Below, piece after piece: positions 1 through 7,567 of a DNA stretch of 64,000 nucleotides. This DNA is from Bacillota bacterium (lineage in GTDB: Bacteria > Bacillota > Clostridia > Christensenellales > CAG-917), in assembly GCA_023665365.1 (NCBI GenBank), contig JAMPEA010000005.1, forward strand, positions 21,574-85,573. Reading direction: 5' to 3'. Under the pieces are notes generated by a model. That model worked only from the letters and a program-made list of their open reading frames with translations. It made no database searches and was not told the DNA's origin. The translations under genes and the position numbers were made by a program. The number at the start of each line of letters is the position of its first letter. Position 1 is the first letter of the stretch.

Positions 1-165
1 CTCATCGCGGAGCTTGTGGCGCATCTGAAACAAATAGGAGTGCGCGGCGTCTACACTGTTGCCGAAAGCGACGGCGCGGTCGCGTTTTGCGAGCGAATGG
101 GCTTCGAGCGGCTTTTGCGCGTAGATAAATCCCGCGGAGTGTACGGATTGCATATAGAAGTATAA
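1..165 (+). CDS. GNAT-family N-acetyltransferase, C-terminal part
   Basis: The reading frame is open from the window edge to TAA at 163-165 and encodes the last 54 residues of a protein. The stretch VAESDGAVAFCERMGFER followed by a hydrophobic beta strand is the usual C-terminal pattern of GCN5-related acetyltransferases, where the segment after the acetyl-CoA site ends in a G-F or G-Y motif. The N-terminus, including the acetyl-CoA P-loop, lies outside the window, so substrate cannot be guessed. Family-level confidence is moderate because only the tail is seen. Confidence 0.6.
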   Translation, partial: LIAELVAHLKQIGVRGVYTVAESDGAVAFCERMGFERLLRVDKSRGVYGLHIEV

Positions 166-210
166 TTACATTTACTATACTATTTATCTTATTATTAAAC
201 AAAACATACA

Positions 211-257
211 AAAAATTATCGTTTTTCGATAAAAATTATTGACAAACGATAATTTTT
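211..257. promoter_or_regulatory. Inverted-repeat operator before the DUF2975/XRE pair
   Basis: A perfect 14-bp inverted repeat (AAAAATTATCGTTT at 211-224, AAACGATAATTTTT at 244-257) surrounds a second shorter palindrome TTATCG/CGATAA (216-221, 227-232). A TTGACA hexamer at 239-244 touches the right arm. The core CGATAA occurs three times. The layout fits a binding site for the small HTH protein at 775-978, which would make the pair self-regulated; this is inference from position. Confidence 0.5.
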
Positions 258-286
258 ATATTAACCTCTTTTTGGAGGTTGAAAAA

Positions 287-778
287 ATGAACAACAAAAC
301 CAAAGTTATAAAAATCGCAAGAGGTTGCAAAATCGCGTCAAAAGTCCTATACATTCTCGCCTGCGTTGCCTGCCTCGTATTTGTCGCGCTTGCCATCGCT
401 TTGCCTGTCACAAACGCTGTCAAAACCCTTACTGCGGCTGAAAGCGCAATTATGTTTTCCATACTCGCGCTATACTCTTTTCTGCTTATAGATTTCTTTT
501 GGAATACGCAAAAGCTGTTTTTTAATATCGAAAACTCCGAGACTCCCTTCAATGCAAAATCCATAAATTGCTTAAAGAGGATTGCTTGGTCTATCGTCGT
601 CATTTCCGTCGTGCCCGCGCTGCTTGGGTCTATACTCATACACGCAATCGCACCCAACAGCGAAGTCGTGTTTAGGGTGGAACTCGTCGGGCTTATCTCG
701 GGCTTGGTGCTGTTTTTGCTCGCCGTCGTGTTTAGCTATGGAAAAGATTTGCAGGATAGGGACGACGAGACGCTATGA
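287..778 (+). CDS. DUF2975 family membrane protein
   Basis: 163-residue integral membrane protein with four predicted hydrophobic segments (roughly residues 18-44, 54-80, 100-122 and 130-152), matching the compact four-helix DUF2975 family of unknown biochemical role. The start at 287 is chosen over an in-frame upstream ATG at 239 because TTTGGAGG lies just ahead of it. The stop codon overlaps the start of the next gene (ATGA), so the two are translationally coupled. In this family the partner is nearly always a short YozG-type Cro/C1 regulator, which is what follows here. Function is unknown; membrane sensing or stress response is possible. Confidence 0.75.
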   Translation: MNNKTKVIKIARGCKIASKVLYILACVACLVFVALAIALPVTNAVKTLTAAESAIMFSILALYSFLLIDFFWNTQKLFFNIENSETPFNAKSINCLKRIAWSIVVISVVPALLGSILIHAIAPNSEVVFRVELVGLISGLVLFLLAVVFSYGKDLQDRDDETL

Positions 779-978
779 TTATCTTAAACTTGGATAAAAT
801 CATGAAAAGCCAAGGCGTAAAGCTAAAAGATTTGGCAGTCAAGATAGGACTGACCGACGCCAACCTTTCAAACATAAAAACAGGCAAAATTTCGGCAATA
901 AGATTTTCCACGCTAAACGCGCTTTGTAAGGAGCTTAACTGTCAACCCGCGGATATTTTGGAATATCTAGAGGATTAA
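775..978 (+). CDS. YozG-like Cro/C1 (XRE) transcriptional regulator
   Basis: 67-residue single-domain DNA-binding protein. The helix-turn-helix is visible as LKDLAVKIGLTDANLSNIKT and is followed by the conserved C-terminal segment with NALCKELNCQPADILEY typical of short XRE proteins paired with DUF2975 membrane proteins. Its ATG overlaps the stop of the membrane gene by four bases. It probably binds the inverted repeats at 211-257 and controls its own operon; the membrane protein may modulate it. Confidence 0.85.
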   Translation: MIILNLDKIMKSQGVKLKDLAVKIGLTDANLSNIKTGKISAIRFSTLNALCKELNCQPADILEYLED

Positions 979-1000
979 AAATCAAACTCCTCGCCTCTAT

Positions 1001-1038
1001 AAATGCGTGTGTTTTAAAAATCGAATACACGCATTTTA
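1001..1038 (+). terminator. Hairpin terminator after the XRE gene
   Basis: AAATGCGTGT (1001-1010) pairs with ACACGCATTT (1027-1036), followed by TT and A-rich sequence; a 10-bp stem placed 23 bases after the regulator stop. Confidence 0.6.
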
Positions 1039-1048
1039 AAATACAAAA

Positions 1049-1433
1049 AAACAAAAGCACAACTTGCGTTGTGCTTCTGGCGCCTGTTGAGGGACTCGAA
1101 CCCCCGTGAATTAGCGGAACGTGCGATTTTAATCGCCTCTTACGTGGAGCGTCCACTTCGAAAGAAGTGTCGGCTTGCTTCGCAAGCGCGGAGGTACTCC
1201 GCTCGGGGTAGAGCCCCCTCTTTATAAAACAAAAGCACAACTTACGTTGTGCCTCTGGCGCCTGTTGAGGGACTCGAACCCCCGTGAATTAGCGGAACGT
1301 GCGATTTTAATCGCCTCTTACGTGGAGCGTCCACTTCGAAAGAAGTGTCGGCTTGCTTCGCAAGCGCGGAGGTACTCCGCTCGGGGTCGAGCCCCCTCTT
1401 TGTAAAACAAAAGCACAACTTGCGTTGTGCCTC
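1049..1433 (-). repeat. Two 178-bp tandem units made of tRNA-Asn 3' half, terminator and a row of hairpins
   Basis: Units start at 1078 and 1256 (CCA complement), in register with the intact tRNA whose CCA is at 1434; spacing is exactly 178 bases each time. Each unit carries on the minus strand the T arm, acceptor 3' strand and CCA of tRNA-Asn, then a terminator hairpin (GCACAAC/GTTGTGC plus T-rich run at about 1050-1074, 1228-1252 and, for the intact tRNA, 1406-1430). Between terminator and tRNA half lies ~125 bp of closely packed palindromes (unit 1: 1144-1156, 1154-1169, 1173-1187, 1188-1202, 1205-1217). The units lack a 5' acceptor strand, so they are not tRNA genes. Confidence 0.85.
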
Positions 1434-1509
1434 TGGCGCCTGTTGAGGGACTCGAACCCCCGACACTTCGGTTAACAGCCGAATGCTCTACCGACTGAGC
1501 TAAACAGGC
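1434..1509 (-). tRNA. tRNA-Asn (anticodon GTT)
   Basis: A complete 76-base cloverleaf reads on the minus strand: acceptor GCCTGTT pairs with AACAGGC, discriminator G, encoded CCA; D arm GCTC...GAGC; anticodon stem TTCGG/CCGAA with loop CTGTTAA; T arm GGGGGTTCGAGTCCCTC-type. Anticodon GTT specifies asparagine. The transcript ends in the hairpin at 1406-1430. Its 3' half is repeated twice more downstream. Confidence 0.97.
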
Positions 1510-1529
1510 ATTTATTTCAATGCTTGATT

Positions 1530-1558
1530 ATCATAATATTTTATATCTTCTTTGTCAA
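1530..1558 (-). promoter_or_regulatory. Promoter of tRNA-Asn
   Basis: Minus-strand TTGACA (1553-1558), 17-base spacer, TATGAT (1530-1535), ending 20 bases before the tRNA 5' end. Confidence 0.8.
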
Positions 1559-1659
1559 CAGATTTTTGACACTTTGCTTTTATATATTTATTATATCGGC
1601 GGTTTTTTTGCTTTGTTTTATTCTTGATTTTCATATATATTACGCATTTTCTTTTTTAT

Positions 1660-1688
1660 TTGACAAACAATAAGCATAATATTATAAT
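1660..1688 (+). promoter_or_regulatory. Promoter of the 1743 membrane gene
   Basis: Consensus sigma-A-type promoter: TTGACA 1660-1665, 17-base spacer, TATAAT 1683-1688. The ~48-base leader contains a CTGTAAA/TTTACAG hairpin (about 1694-1721). Confidence 0.8.
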
Positions 1689-1742
1689 ATCCACTGTAAA
1701 TTGCAATCGTGCTTTTTACAGACTAATTTTTGTGAGGAAATT

Positions 1743-2267
1743 ATGGCTAAACAAGTAAAAGTTAAAACTGTAAGCAACCTGTCTAACAACGCCTTTTTGG
1801 GCTTGTTATTCATTGTTCTTGGCATCTTCTTAATTATGAACGGCAATTCTTTTACGGAAACGCTTTTCACAATCGTAGGTGCTATACTCATCGTTCTCGG
1901 CGCGGTAGAACTGTTTGATATGAACTGGCTCGTCGGCGCAATAGAACTTGCCTTGGGTATCATTATAATTGTATGCGGTAACGTTGTTGCATCCTATATG
2001 TTGCTTATCCTTGGCATTGCAATCCTTGCATACGCGATTTATCTGCTTGTAATGGCTATTATCAAAGCAAAGAATGCAGGCGCGGCAACTATAATTCTTT
2101 CACTTATTACCCCGCTTCTCTTAATAGTCATCGGCATCTTGCTTATTTTGGATTTTTGTAACGTAGCAAGTCTGTTTATTGTTATCGGCGCTTTGGCAAT
2201 AGCCGTCGGTGCGTTCCTCGTATTCTACGAGCTCATCAAAAAGGCAATCAGAAATTCCAAAAAGTAA
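1743..2267 (+). CDS. Small integral membrane protein, DUF308/HdeD-like
   Basis: 174 residues with about six hydrophobic helices arranged as three glycine- and isoleucine-rich hairpins (LLFIVLGIFLIMNG, IVGAILIVLGAVEL, IELALGIIIIVCG, and so on), the pattern of the DUF308/HdeD family of small membrane proteins. There is no catalytic motif. GTGAGGAAATT before ATG 1743 sets the start; an earlier in-frame ATG at 1701 has no ribosome site. It is monocistronic, with its own consensus promoter and a strong terminator. Role unknown; HdeD in enteric bacteria is linked to acid stress but that cannot be carried over. Confidence 0.7.
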   Translation: MAKQVKVKTVSNLSNNAFLGLLFIVLGIFLIMNGNSFTETLFTIVGAILIVLGAVELFDMNWLVGAIELALGIIIIVCGNVVASYMLLILGIAILAYAIYLLVMAIIKAKNAGAATIILSLITPLLLIVIGILLILDFCNVASLFIVIGALAIAVGAFLVFYELIKKAIRNSKK

Positions 2268-2295
2268 CACAGTTTTTTAACTAAACTAAAACTAT

Positions 2296-2330
2296 AAAAT
2301 CCGCGGATTTTTTCTGCGGATTTTATTTTG
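2296..2330 (+). terminator. Rho-independent terminator
   Basis: AAAATCCGC (2296-2304) pairs with GCGGATTTT (2316-2324), followed by ATTTTG. Confidence 0.75.
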
Positions 2331-2372
2331 CTTTATATATTGCTTTTATTATTTATAAATTAGTGGTACACT

Positions 2373-3410
2373 ATGTCTATGGCAGACGCTGTTTTAGACG
2401 CTTTTATAGACAGCCTTAAAGTACTTGCGATAGTCGCGGTTTGCACTTATATAATCGCTATTATCGAGCCGCTTCTTTCAAACAAGATAAGGTTGCACGG
2501 CGCACTTGCTCCGCTTATAGGGGTGAGCGTTTCCATTTTGCCGCAGTGCGGATTTTCTATCGTCGCGGCGGATTTATATCAAAAACGTCACCTTACGCTC
2601 GGCACTCTTATAGGCGTATTTTTGGCGACTTCCGACGAAGCGTTGCCTATCTTTTTAAGCTATCCGAGCAAAGCCCTTCATATCCTGCCTATTATCCTTA
2701 TCAAGTTTTTGCTTGGGCTTATAATAGGTTATTCCATCGACTTTATATTTTCAAAAAACAGAAAATCCGTCTCTCATCACGTAAAGCATTGCGACGACGA
2801 TTATCGTATTCGCCTCATGCACTGCGAAAGCGCCGAGCGCGAAGATAAGTCGGATTTATCAACTCACTGCGATTGCGACGAGTGTAAGGATTCGCTTTGC
2901 ACCCGCAATCATATACACAAATCCAATCTCTGCGAAAAAGACGGAATTTTAGCGGAATATCTAAAAAAGTATTCCATAAAAAAAGACAGAAATGAAAAAC
3001 TAAACCGTTTTCTTTTAAAGCCGCTTTTACACTCCCTTGAAATCTTCATTTACGTGCTTATTATAAATATAATTTTCGCAGTTATAATCCACTCTATCGG
3101 GCAGGATAAAATTATAAACTTCCTGCTTTTAAACAAATATATCGCTCCCCTCTTTTCCGTGATTATAGGCGCAATCCCAAACTGCGCGTCGTCTATCATC
3201 ATAAGCGAGCTCTATATAATGGGCGGGCTTGGCTTCGGCGCGACTCTCGGCGGACTTTGTATGAACGCGGGGCTTGGATTTGTATTTTTGTTTAAAGATA
3301 CAAAGAATTTAAAGCGCAATCTTTTTATACTAATTCTTATGTTTTTAATAAGCATTGCCGTCTCATATTTATTTTCTTTTATCTTCAAATTTTCCGTTCT
3401 TGATTTCTGA
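2373..3410 (+). CDS. Putative heavy-metal/manganese exporter (ArsP_2-like, 10 TM type)
   Basis: 345-residue membrane protein. Two homologous halves each start with a glycine/proline/cysteine motif: ILPQCGFSIVAADLY (about residue 55) with TSDEALPIF after it, and AIPNCASSIIISELY (about 267). This inverted duplication is the signature of the family annotated as putative manganese transporter or arsenic efflux protein (PF11449-like). Between the halves is a cytosolic loop of about 75 residues (about 128-202) rich in Cys and His (HHVKHC, CDCDEC, CTRNHIH), likely to bind metal. No yybP-ykoY riboswitch is seen upstream; a TATAAA at 2354-2359 may be the -10. Metal specificity is inferred from the family only. 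Confidence 0.72.
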   Translation: MSMADAVLDAFIDSLKVLAIVAVCTYIIAIIEPLLSNKIRLHGALAPLIGVSVSILPQCGFSIVAADLYQKRHLTLGTLIGVFLATSDEALPIFLSYPSKALHILPIILIKFLLGLIIGYSIDFIFSKNRKSVSHHVKHCDDDYRIRLMHCESAEREDKSDLSTHCDCDECKDSLCTRNHIHKSNLCEKDGILAEYLKKYSIKKDRNEKLNRFLLKPLLHSLEIFIYVLIINIIFAVIIHSIGQDKIINFLLLNKYIAPLFSVIIGAIPNCASSIIISELYIMGGLGFGATLGGLCMNAGLGFVFLFKDTKNLKRNLFILILMFLISIAVSYLFSFIFKFSVLDF

Positions 3411-3460
3411 TATGAATAACTCTTTTCTTATGTTTAAAAAATATTGATAATTTTAAAAAG

Positions 3461-3469
3461 TTATCAACA
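3461..3469 (+). promoter_or_regulatory. DnaA-box-like 9-mer
   Basis: TTATCAACA differs from TTATCCACA at one position and lies in the AT-rich gap before dnaN. A single site only, so it may regulate dnaN or be chance. Confidence 0.3.
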
Positions 3470-3652
3470 CCAAACGAGCGCTTTATATTTATAAAAATCC
3501 AAAATATTGCGGTTTTATATTTTTATATTATACAAGTTGTAGTAGTTGTTTTTAGTTTTCCACTTGTCAACGGTGCTTATTTATGTTATCATTATTAAAA
3601 ATAAAAAATAATAAATAACTATACGAAAAATTTTGTTATTTTGGGTGAAAAT

Positions 3653-4753
3653 ATGAAAGTTTTATGTCAAGGAAAAGAACTCAGCGACGCGCTTGCAAAA
3701 GTAGTAAAGGCTTTGCCTGTAAAGAGAAACAATCCCATTCTCGATGGGATTAAAATTTCCGCTTTCGGAGATACCCTCACCTTATTTGCAACCGACCTCG
3801 AACTCGCAATAGAAAAAAAGATAAACGCGCAGGTGCTCATCGAGGGCGAAATCGTCGTGCCAGGCAAGCTGTTTGCGGATTACGCCAAAAAGATTGAGGA
3901 GGAGCAAGTCGAGCTTGACGGCACTACTACGACGAAGCTCATCATCAGATACCTTGACAGCGAACTTCAAATAAAGTGCATGAGCGCGGACGAATATCCG
4001 ATGTTCAGAGAAGTAAATACTGAAAGCTCGTTCGTTATCCTCAAAAAGGAGTTAAAGGACATCATCGGTCGCGTTTTGTTTTCAGTTGCGTCCGACGACG
4101 GCCGCCCATCTCTGCGCGGCGTTTGCCTAAACGTAAAAGAGGACGAAGTGGAGGCTGTTGCGTCCGACGGCTTCCGCCTTGCGACGGCAAAGGCAATCAT
4201 CAAAAATAACGGCGTTATAGATAAGCTCGTTGTGCCTACAAAGAGTATAACCGAGCTAAGCCGCCTCATCGACGACGGCGACGACACCGTGACTGTGTTT
4301 GTAGAAAAAAATTATATGATGGTGGATTTATTCCATACAAAGATTGTCACCCGCCTCATCAGCGAGGAGTTTATAAACTACGAAAAGATTATCCCGACTG
4401 TATTTAGCACCGTCGTATCCGTCGATAAAAAAGTTTTTGAAACCGCAGTAGACAGAGTGTCGCTCATCAACCGTCTCGACAAAAAGGCGTTTGTAAAAAT
4501 AAATATTATAGAGGACGCTATTTATTTACACGCGCACAGCGAGGACGGCGAGATAAACGAAAAGGTTACGACCAAACTCAACGGAAAAGACCTTACTATC
4601 GGCTTTAACGCAAAATATCTCATCGACTGCTTGCGCGTCATCGACGAGCCGATTATCACCCTCAACTTCAATTCTTCGGGAGCGCCCGGCGTTATCAACG
4701 GCGAGAGCGGAAAGTGGCTGTATTTCATTCTCCCCCTCCGCGTCGTCGGGTGA
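3653..4753 (+). CDS. dnaN: DNA polymerase III beta subunit (sliding clamp)
   Basis: 366 residues, the usual beta-clamp length, with three clamp domains: N-terminal NNPILDGIKISAFGDTLTLFATDLELAI, a central SDDGRPSLRGVCLNV segment (clamps normally carry RPALNGVLL-like sequence here), and the C-terminal IMPLR-type end, here ILPLRVVG. The ring encircles DNA behind the replicase. The start at ATG 3653 with GGGTGA ahead is preferred to the in-frame TTG at 3641. The gene is separated from dnaA, which runs the other way, so the canonical dnaA-dnaN-recF operon is broken. The stop codon TGA is the first base-triplet of a repeat hairpin. Confidence 0.97.
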   Translation: MKVLCQGKELSDALAKVVKALPVKRNNPILDGIKISAFGDTLTLFATDLELAIEKKINAQVLIEGEIVVPGKLFADYAKKIEEEQVELDGTTTTKLIIRYLDSELQIKCMSADEYPMFREVNTESSFVILKKELKDIIGRVLFSVASDDGRPSLRGVCLNVKEDEVEAVASDGFRLATAKAIIKNNGVIDKLVVPTKSITELSRLIDDGDDTVTVFVEKNYMMVDLFHTKIVTRLISEEFINYEKIIPTVFSTVVSVDKKVFETAVDRVSLINRLDKKAFVKINIIEDAIYLHAHSEDGEINEKVTTKLNGKDLTIGFNAKYLIDCLRVIDEPIITLNFNSSGAPGVINGESGKWLYFILPLRVVG

Positions 4754-4982
4754 CACGCTTCGCGTGTTATAAATGAAAGCTAAGCGTTTCTATCAAAGTT
4801 TGATAAACAAATAAGCTATCCTTTTTATAAAACGACGTTAGAGAGATAGAAACAAAGCTATACATTTTGTTATATTAAAAAAACACTGCTTTAAACAGTG
4901 TTTTTTATTTTGTTTCGTTTTAACCTCTCTATGTGTGTTTAATAGAGAAGTATAGTTTTAGTTTCAATCACACAAAGTGTGT
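4752..4982. repeat. Stop-codon-anchored hairpin repeats between dnaN and dnaA
   Basis: The dnaN stop runs into ACACGCTTCGCGTGT (4753-4767) and then TTATAAATGAAAGCT. On the other strand the dnaA stop TAA runs into CACACTTTGTGTG and GATTGAAAC. The same two sequence types recur at 42595-42710 and 43672-43856. Copies differ in hairpin sequence but keep pairing. Confidence 0.7.
4877..4912. terminator. Bidirectional terminator between dnaN and dnaA
   Basis: AAAAACACTG (about 4878-4888) pairs with CAGTGTTTTT (4895-4905) across CTTTAAA, with A-run on the left and T-run on the right, so it can end both converging transcripts. Confidence 0.8.
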
Positions 4983-6352
4983 TATCTGTTTAGGAGCATA
5001 TTTTTTATATCGGCAACGGTGATGCGGATGCGCGGATTTGACTTTATCTCGTCGGTGATTTTATCGCGCGCGTGGATGATGGTCGTATAATCGCGCCCGC
5101 CGAAGATTTCCCCTATCTGCACGAGCGGCAAAGAAAGCAAATCGGTTATCAGATATATTGCAATCATGCGCGGCTCGACGAGGTTTTTTGTGCGCTTTTT
5201 TGAAAATATATCGTCAGTTGTGATTTTATAATATTTGCAAACGGACGCGATAATATCGCTTGCGTCGAGAGTTTCCTTTTTTTCCTCTATAAAATCGCTT
5301 AGTGCTTCCGACGCGAGTTCGCGCGTATTTATGACGTTGTTTGTAAGCGAGCTGAAAAACACGATTTTATTTAGCAAACCTTCGAGCTCGCGGATATTTG
5401 AGGTTGCGTTTTCGGCGATAAACTCGGCGACCTCGTTTGACAAATCGAATTTCATCTGCGCCGCTTTGTTTTTTAGGATTGCGACGCGGGTCTCCATATC
5501 GGGGACTTGAATATCCACAGTCAGTCCCCAGCTGAAACGCGTGCGAAGCCTGTCTTCGAGCGTAGTCAAATCCTTGGGAGAGCGGTCGGACGTGATGATA
5601 ATCTGCTTGTTTTCGTGATATAGGTCGTTGAAGATATGGAAGAACGCTTCCTGCGTGGCGTCCTTGCCGATGAGGAACTGAATATCGTCAATCATGAGAA
5701 CGTCGCAAGAGCGATACTTTTCTCTGAAACGGTTGTTTTCATCGTTCGATTTATTTCTGATGACCGAGATAAGCTCGGTTACAAGCGTCTCTGCGCTTGC
5801 GTACAGCACGTTGAGATGAGGAGACTGCTTGTATATAAGATTGCCTATCGCGTGCAAAAGGTGGGTTTTGCCAAGACCTACGCCCGAATATATGAATAGA
5901 GGATTAAACTTTTTGCCGGGGTCCTCCGCGACCGTTTTGCAAGCCGCGAGCGCGAACGCGTTAGACTTGCCCTCTACGAAATTTTCAAAACTGTATTTTT
6001 CAAGAAAAGGACACTTTTTTTTGTTTTTTTGCGCGGGCGGTTCTTTTGTGACAAAGCCCTCGTTGTTGATAAATACCGTCTGTTTTTCGAGATACTCGTC
6101 GCGCTGACTCGGCAAAATAACGACTACGTCGGTTATGGAAGAATTGAGATTTTTTACAACCTCTTTTATAGTATCGAGATACTTGTTGTCTATTGTGCGT
6201 TTTGCGTTTGCCGAAATAGTCTCCAACACCATTGCGTTATCGACAAAGCAAACAGGTTTAAGAGTGTCTATCCACACCTCGAAGCTGATTGCTTGTATGG
6301 AAATGGATAAACCGTCTTTTGCGTCTTCCCAAAATTCTTCGATATTTATCAT
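4982..6352 (-). CDS. dnaA: Chromosomal replication initiator protein DnaA
   Basis: 456 residues. Domain I occupies about 1-80; a short basic linker (domain II) with KNKKK precedes the AAA+ domain, which has Walker A GVGLGKTH (157-164) and Walker B LMIDDIQFL (219-227). The C-terminal domain IV carries the DnaA-box-binding motif GGRDYTTIIHA (418-428). It opens oriC and loads helicase. It is encoded opposite to its neighbours dnaN and recF, a rearrangement of the usual order. A DnaA-box cluster lies ~9 kb away at 15.3 kb rather than next to dnaA. Minus-strand stop TAA is part of a repeat hairpin. Confidence 0.98.
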   Translation of the reverse strand: MINIEEFWEDAKDGLSISIQAISFEVWIDTLKPVCFVDNAMVLETISANAKRTIDNKYLDTIKEVVKNLNSSITDVVVILPSQRDEYLEKQTVFINNEGFVTKEPPAQKNKKKCPFLEKYSFENFVEGKSNAFALAACKTVAEDPGKKFNPLFIYSGVGLGKTHLLHAIGNLIYKQSPHLNVLYASAETLVTELISVIRNKSNDENNRFREKYRSCDVLMIDDIQFLIGKDATQEAFFHIFNDLYHENKQIIITSDRSPKDLTTLEDRLRTRFSWGLTVDIQVPDMETRVAILKNKAAQMKFDLSNEVAEFIAENATSNIRELEGLLNKIVFFSSLTNNVINTRELASEALSDFIEEKKETLDASDIIASVCKYYKITTDDIFSKKRTKNLVEPRMIAIYLITDLLSLPLVQIGEIFGGRDYTTIIHARDKITDEIKSNPRIRITVADIKNMLLNR

Positions 6353-6423
6353 AATAAATGATTATAACAAAACGGAAGAATATTTCAAGCAAAAAACAAA
6401 AAAATAAAAAGAACCACAATATA

Positions 6424-6452
6424 TTGAAAAAAATTTTCCGCTAAGGTATAAT
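6424..6452 (+). promoter_or_regulatory. recF promoter giving a probable leaderless mRNA
   Basis: TTGAAA 6424-6429, 17-base spacer, TATAAT 6447-6452. Start of transcription about seven bases on would be at 6459-6460, which is the ATG itself. No ribosome site is present. Confidence 0.75.
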
Positions 6453-6459
6453 TTGCAGT

Positions 6460-7557
6460 ATGAAAATCCTTTCCGTCGAGCTTTTTGATTTCAGAAACTA
6501 CAAACACGCCGCCGTAAACTTCACGGACGGGCTAAACGTTTTGTACGGAAAAAACGCGAGCGGAAAGACGAATATGCTTGAAAGTATCTATCTTTGCTCG
6601 ATATTTAAAAGTCCGCGCACAACCAAAGATAAGGAAATGGTTTTGATAGGCGAAAAGTGCGCAACGGTGTCGCTTGTACTTCAAAAGAAATTCAGGAAGC
6701 ATGTCATAAACCTGCAAATAGACGAAAAAGGCAAAAAGCGAGTGCTTGTTGACGGAATTCCGCTAAACAGAGCGGGCGAGCTTTTCGGCGTGCTCGGCGT
6801 AGTGTTTTTCTCCCCCGACGAGATGAAACTCGTAAAAGAAGCGCCGCAGGAAAGACGCAGGTTTATGGACGTAGGGCTTAGCCAACAGCAACGGGGATAT
6901 TTTTACTCGCTTCAACGCTACAACAAAACGCTCAAACAAAAAAACAATCTGCTCAAAGAATGGCGCGGAAGCCGCAATATAAACGATATGCTCGACGTTT
7001 GGGACGCGGGGCTTGCAAAGGAAGGCGCGCTTTTAATATCCAAACGCCTCGATTACGTGAAAACGCTAAACGACAGCGCAAGCAAGTTTCACACCGCGAT
7101 AAGCAGCGAAAAGGAAGCTCTTAAACTATCCTATGAAAGCTCATTCGATATTGAAAACGACAGCGTAGAAGATATAGAAAAAAAGTTGTACGACAGCATA
7201 AAAGCCGCGCGCGAAAAGGATAAAGAACTCGGATACAGCACTGTCGGTCCGCACAGAGACGATATAAAAATCGAGATAAACGGCAAGGACAGCAGAAAGT
7301 TTGCGTCGCAGGGACAGCAGAGGACCATTGCGCTTGCGCTAAAACTCGGCGAGGTCGTCATCTACAAAAACGAGATTGGCGAGCCGCCCGTGCTTTTGCT
7401 CGACGACGTGCTGAGCGAGCTTGATTTGACAAGGCAAAATCTGCTATTGGAGATGACGAAAGGCTTTCAAACTATACTCACCTGCACAGAGTTTAACCTC
7501 GATTGCGCAAGCAACAAAATAGAGATAAGCGACGGCAATGCAAAACAGGGACAATAA
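6460..7557 (+). CDS. recF: DNA replication and repair protein RecF
   Basis: 365 residues, the normal RecF size. An SMC/ABC-type ATPase: Walker A GKNASGKT (30-37), a signature-like SQGQQRTIALALKL near 284-297, and Walker B PVLLLDDVLSELD near 309-321. RecF helps load RecA at single-strand gaps behind stalled forks, with RecO and RecR. It has its own promoter whose start coincides with the initiator ATG. It converges with the LRR gene; only ten bases separate the stops. Confidence 0.97.
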   Translation: MKILSVELFDFRNYKHAAVNFTDGLNVLYGKNASGKTNMLESIYLCSIFKSPRTTKDKEMVLIGEKCATVSLVLQKKFRKHVINLQIDEKGKKRVLVDGIPLNRAGELFGVLGVVFFSPDEMKLVKEAPQERRRFMDVGLSQQQRGYFYSLQRYNKTLKQKNNLLKEWRGSRNINDMLDVWDAGLAKEGALLISKRLDYVKTLNDSASKFHTAISSEKEALKLSYESSFDIENDSVEDIEKKLYDSIKAAREKDKELGYSTVGPHRDDIKIEINGKDSRKFASQGQQRTIALALKLGEVVIYKNEIGEPPVLLLDDVLSELDLTRQNLLLEMTKGFQTILTCTEFNLDCASNKIEISDGNAKQGQ

Positions 7558-7567
7558 AGCGGATAAG

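Noticed and set aside
1078..1255. A tRNA-Leu(TAA)-like stretch in the tandem unit
   Set aside because: The GCGAT-TAAA-ATCGC region resembles an anticodon arm, but the 5' acceptor strand and D arm are missing, and the loop is too short.
1049..1433. Possible CRISPR array
   Set aside because: Units are 178 bases, fully repeated without distinct spacers, and there are no cas genes.
2331..2372. yybP-ykoY manganese riboswitch ahead of the metal exporter-like gene
   Set aside because: Only ~45 bases separate it from the preceding terminator; too short and without the conserved loops.
3411..3652. oriC between the transporter and dnaN
   Set aside because: Only one imperfect DnaA box; the 15-17 kb region is far richer in origin signals.
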